This document shows positions 6,595 to 7,526 of a DNA stretch of 7,526 bases, piece after piece (position 1 is the first letter of the stretch; each line of letters begins with the position of its first letter). The notes below the pieces were generated by a model that worked only from the letters and a program-made list of their open reading frames with translations, was not told where the DNA came from and ran no database searches. The position numbers and the translations under genes were made by a program. The DNA is from an uncultured Rhizobiaceae group bacterium (GTDB taxonomy: Bacteria > Pseudomonadota > Alphaproteobacteria > Rhizobiales > Rhizobiaceae): assembly GCA_938030645.1 (NCBI GenBank), contig CALHHQ010000003.1, forward strand, positions 1 through 7,526. The letters are read 5' to 3'.

Positions 6595-7295
6595 CAGCCC
6601 CCAAGAAAACTTTTGCGAACTTCAGGATTGTTGAGCAAAGCTTCGCCTGTGTCGGTGAAGCGATTTTCACCGGTCACCAAAACATATCCTCTGTCTGCAA
6701 TATTGAGCGCTTGGCGAGCATTTTGCTCCACCATCAATATGGCAACACCCGTCTCACGAATTTCCAAAATGCGATCGAACAGTTCGTCCATCACGATGGG
6801 CGACACGCCAGCGGTGGGTTCGTCCAGCATCAAGACCGATGGTTTCGTCATCAATGCGCGGCCCACGGCGACTTGTTGGCGCTGTCCGCCAGACAATTCA
6901 CCTGCCATCTGATGGCGTTTTTCCTTGAGGATTGGAAACAGGCCGTAGACCTCTTCCATCGTGTCTCGGAAATCATCGCGGCGCAGGAACGCTCCCATTT
7001 CGAGATTTTCTTCAACGCTCATACCCGGAAACACGTTTGATGTTTGCGGCACAAACGCAACGCCTTCGGCAATGCGATCTTGAGGCGACAGTTTAGTGAT
7101 GTCTTTGCCACCGAGAAGAACATGCCCCTCGCGAATGTTCAACATACCCAACATAGCTTTCATAGCCGTGGATTTGCCCGCACCGTTAGGGCCAACGATG
7201 ACCGCGATTTCGCCCTTCTCAACGCCAATCGTGCAGCCTTTGAGAATGTCAGCGCCGCCGTAACCACCTGTGAGATTTTCGCCAATCAGGAACAT
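6594..7295 (-). CDS. livF: LIV-type ABC importer ATPase LivF
   Basis: A 233-residue cytosolic ABC ATPase that powers import together with LivG. Motifs in order: Walker A GPNGAGKST (35-43), Q-loop Gln84 in FVPQ, signature LSGGQ (134-138), and Walker B VLMLDEP (154-160) with Glu159 as catalytic base. At the usual H-loop position the protein has Gln191 (VEQNA), the normal state for LivF proteins, while the partner LivG in this window keeps His (EHDM). The C-terminal end AYVL-like segment GYVLVTGENRFTDTGEALL and final KSFLGG also identify LivF rather than LivG. Length is normal for the family. The ATG shares one base with the livG stop (TAATG) and has an excellent AAGGAG site seven bases upstream. 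The stop shares one base with the next gene. Confidence 0.95.
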   Translation of the reverse strand: MFLIGENLTGGYGGADILKGCTIGVEKGEIAVIVGPNGAGKSTAMKAMLGMLNIREGHVLLGGKDITKLSPQDRIAEGVAFVPQTSNVFPGMSVEENLEMGAFLRRDDFRDTMEEVYGLFPILKEKRHQMAGELSGGQRQQVAVGRALMTKPSVLMLDEPTAGVSPIVMDELFDRILEIRETGVAILMVEQNARQALNIADRGYVLVTGENRFTDTGEALLNNPEVRKSFLGG

Positions 7296-7526
7296 TAAGC
7301 TGCTCCTTGGTTTGCAGGTTTATTTTTCAAACCACGGCCAAGATAGGCTTCAATCACCTGCTCATTGTTGCGCACTTCGTGGGCTGTGCCTTCAGCCAAA
7401 ACTGTGCCTTCGGCCATAACAACAACAGGGTCGCAAAGTCTGCTGATGAATTCCATATCGTGCTCAATCATACAGAAAGTGTAGCCACGCTCTTCGTTCA
7501 ACTTGAGAATAGCATCGCCGATTTCG
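7295..7526 (-). CDS. livG: LIV-type ABC importer ATPase LivG, C-terminal end only
   Basis: The last 76 residues of an ABC ATPase; the gene continues past the window edge, so its Walker A, signature and Walker B motifs are not visible. What is seen is EERGYTFCMIEHDME, where His of EHDM is the H-loop (switch) histidine, followed by VVVMAEGTVLAEGTAHEV and VIEAYLG. This tail is typical of LivG, which pairs with LivF in this importer. The reading frame is open to the window edge (first full codon at 7525-7523), so an in-frame TTG at 7501 is not a start. The stop TAA overlaps the livF ATG by one base. The rest of the operon, and its promoter, lie outside the window. Confidence 0.9.
   Translation of the reverse strand, partial: EIGDAILKLNEERGYTFCMIEHDMEFISRLCDPVVVMAEGTVLAEGTAHEVRNNEQVIEAYLGRGLKNKPANQGAA
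7303..7308 (-). promoter_or_regulatory. Ribosome-binding site of livF
   Basis: AAGGAG on the minus strand, seven bases before the ATG at 7295 and inside the last codons of livG. It is a near-perfect match to the anti-16S sequence and confirms the livF start. It lets livF be translated well by ribosomes arriving fresh as well as by those finishing livG. Confidence 0.8.

Noticed and set aside
1..7526. Mobile elements, CRISPR arrays, tRNA or rRNA genes, signs of gene decay
   Set aside because: None was seen: no terminal inverted repeats, no spaced direct repeats, no tRNA-like folds noticed, and all full-length frames are intact with expected motifs.

Overview
The window carries six complete genes and one truncated gene, all on the minus strand, and almost every base is coding. 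Read in the direction of transcription (high to low coordinates), the order is: the 3' end of livG, livF, a small secreted protein of unknown function, livH, livM, a LivJ/LivK-type periplasmic binding protein, a thiamine-diphosphate enzyme related to the acetohydroxy acid synthase large subunit, and a VIT1/CCC1-type metal transporter. No tRNA, rRNA, CRISPR array, insertion sequence or phage gene is visible. The organism is most likely a marine alphaproteobacterium, probably Rhodobacterales or a close relative. The reasons are the long LivM, the binding protein with its TCTDAAAATAAAERL and ADCSGV segments, and the mid-range GC content. This is recognition from memory, not a search.

Transporter block (7526 to 2437). 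The genes encode a full branched-chain amino acid type (HAAT) ABC importer: two ATPases (LivG, LivF), two permeases (LivH, LivM) and one periplasmic receptor. The first genes are tightly coupled: livG/livF share one base (TAATG), livF/small gene share one base (TGATG), and small gene/livH and livH/livM each share four bases (ATGA). The receptor gene stands apart. It follows a 164-base gap that holds a run of short hairpins and ends in a strong ribosome-binding site, as expected for a subunit needed in excess. A strong intrinsic terminator follows the receptor gene.

Enzyme and metal transporter block (2359 to 3). The ThDP enzyme starts only 22 bases after the terminator stem, so it has almost no room for its own promoter downstream of the stem. 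It overlaps the VIT-family gene by four bases (ATGA). The enzyme has the catalytic glutamate and ThDP-binding motif of the family but lacks several signatures of a true acetohydroxy acid synthase, so its substrate is unknown.

The window is mostly ordinary metabolism and transport. Points worth a second look are the secreted cysteine-bearing protein translated inside the importer operon, the terminator set directly against the ribosome-binding site of the ThDP enzyme gene, the hairpin chain ahead of the receptor gene, and the pairing of an AHAS-like enzyme with a LIV-type importer and a VIT-type metal carrier.
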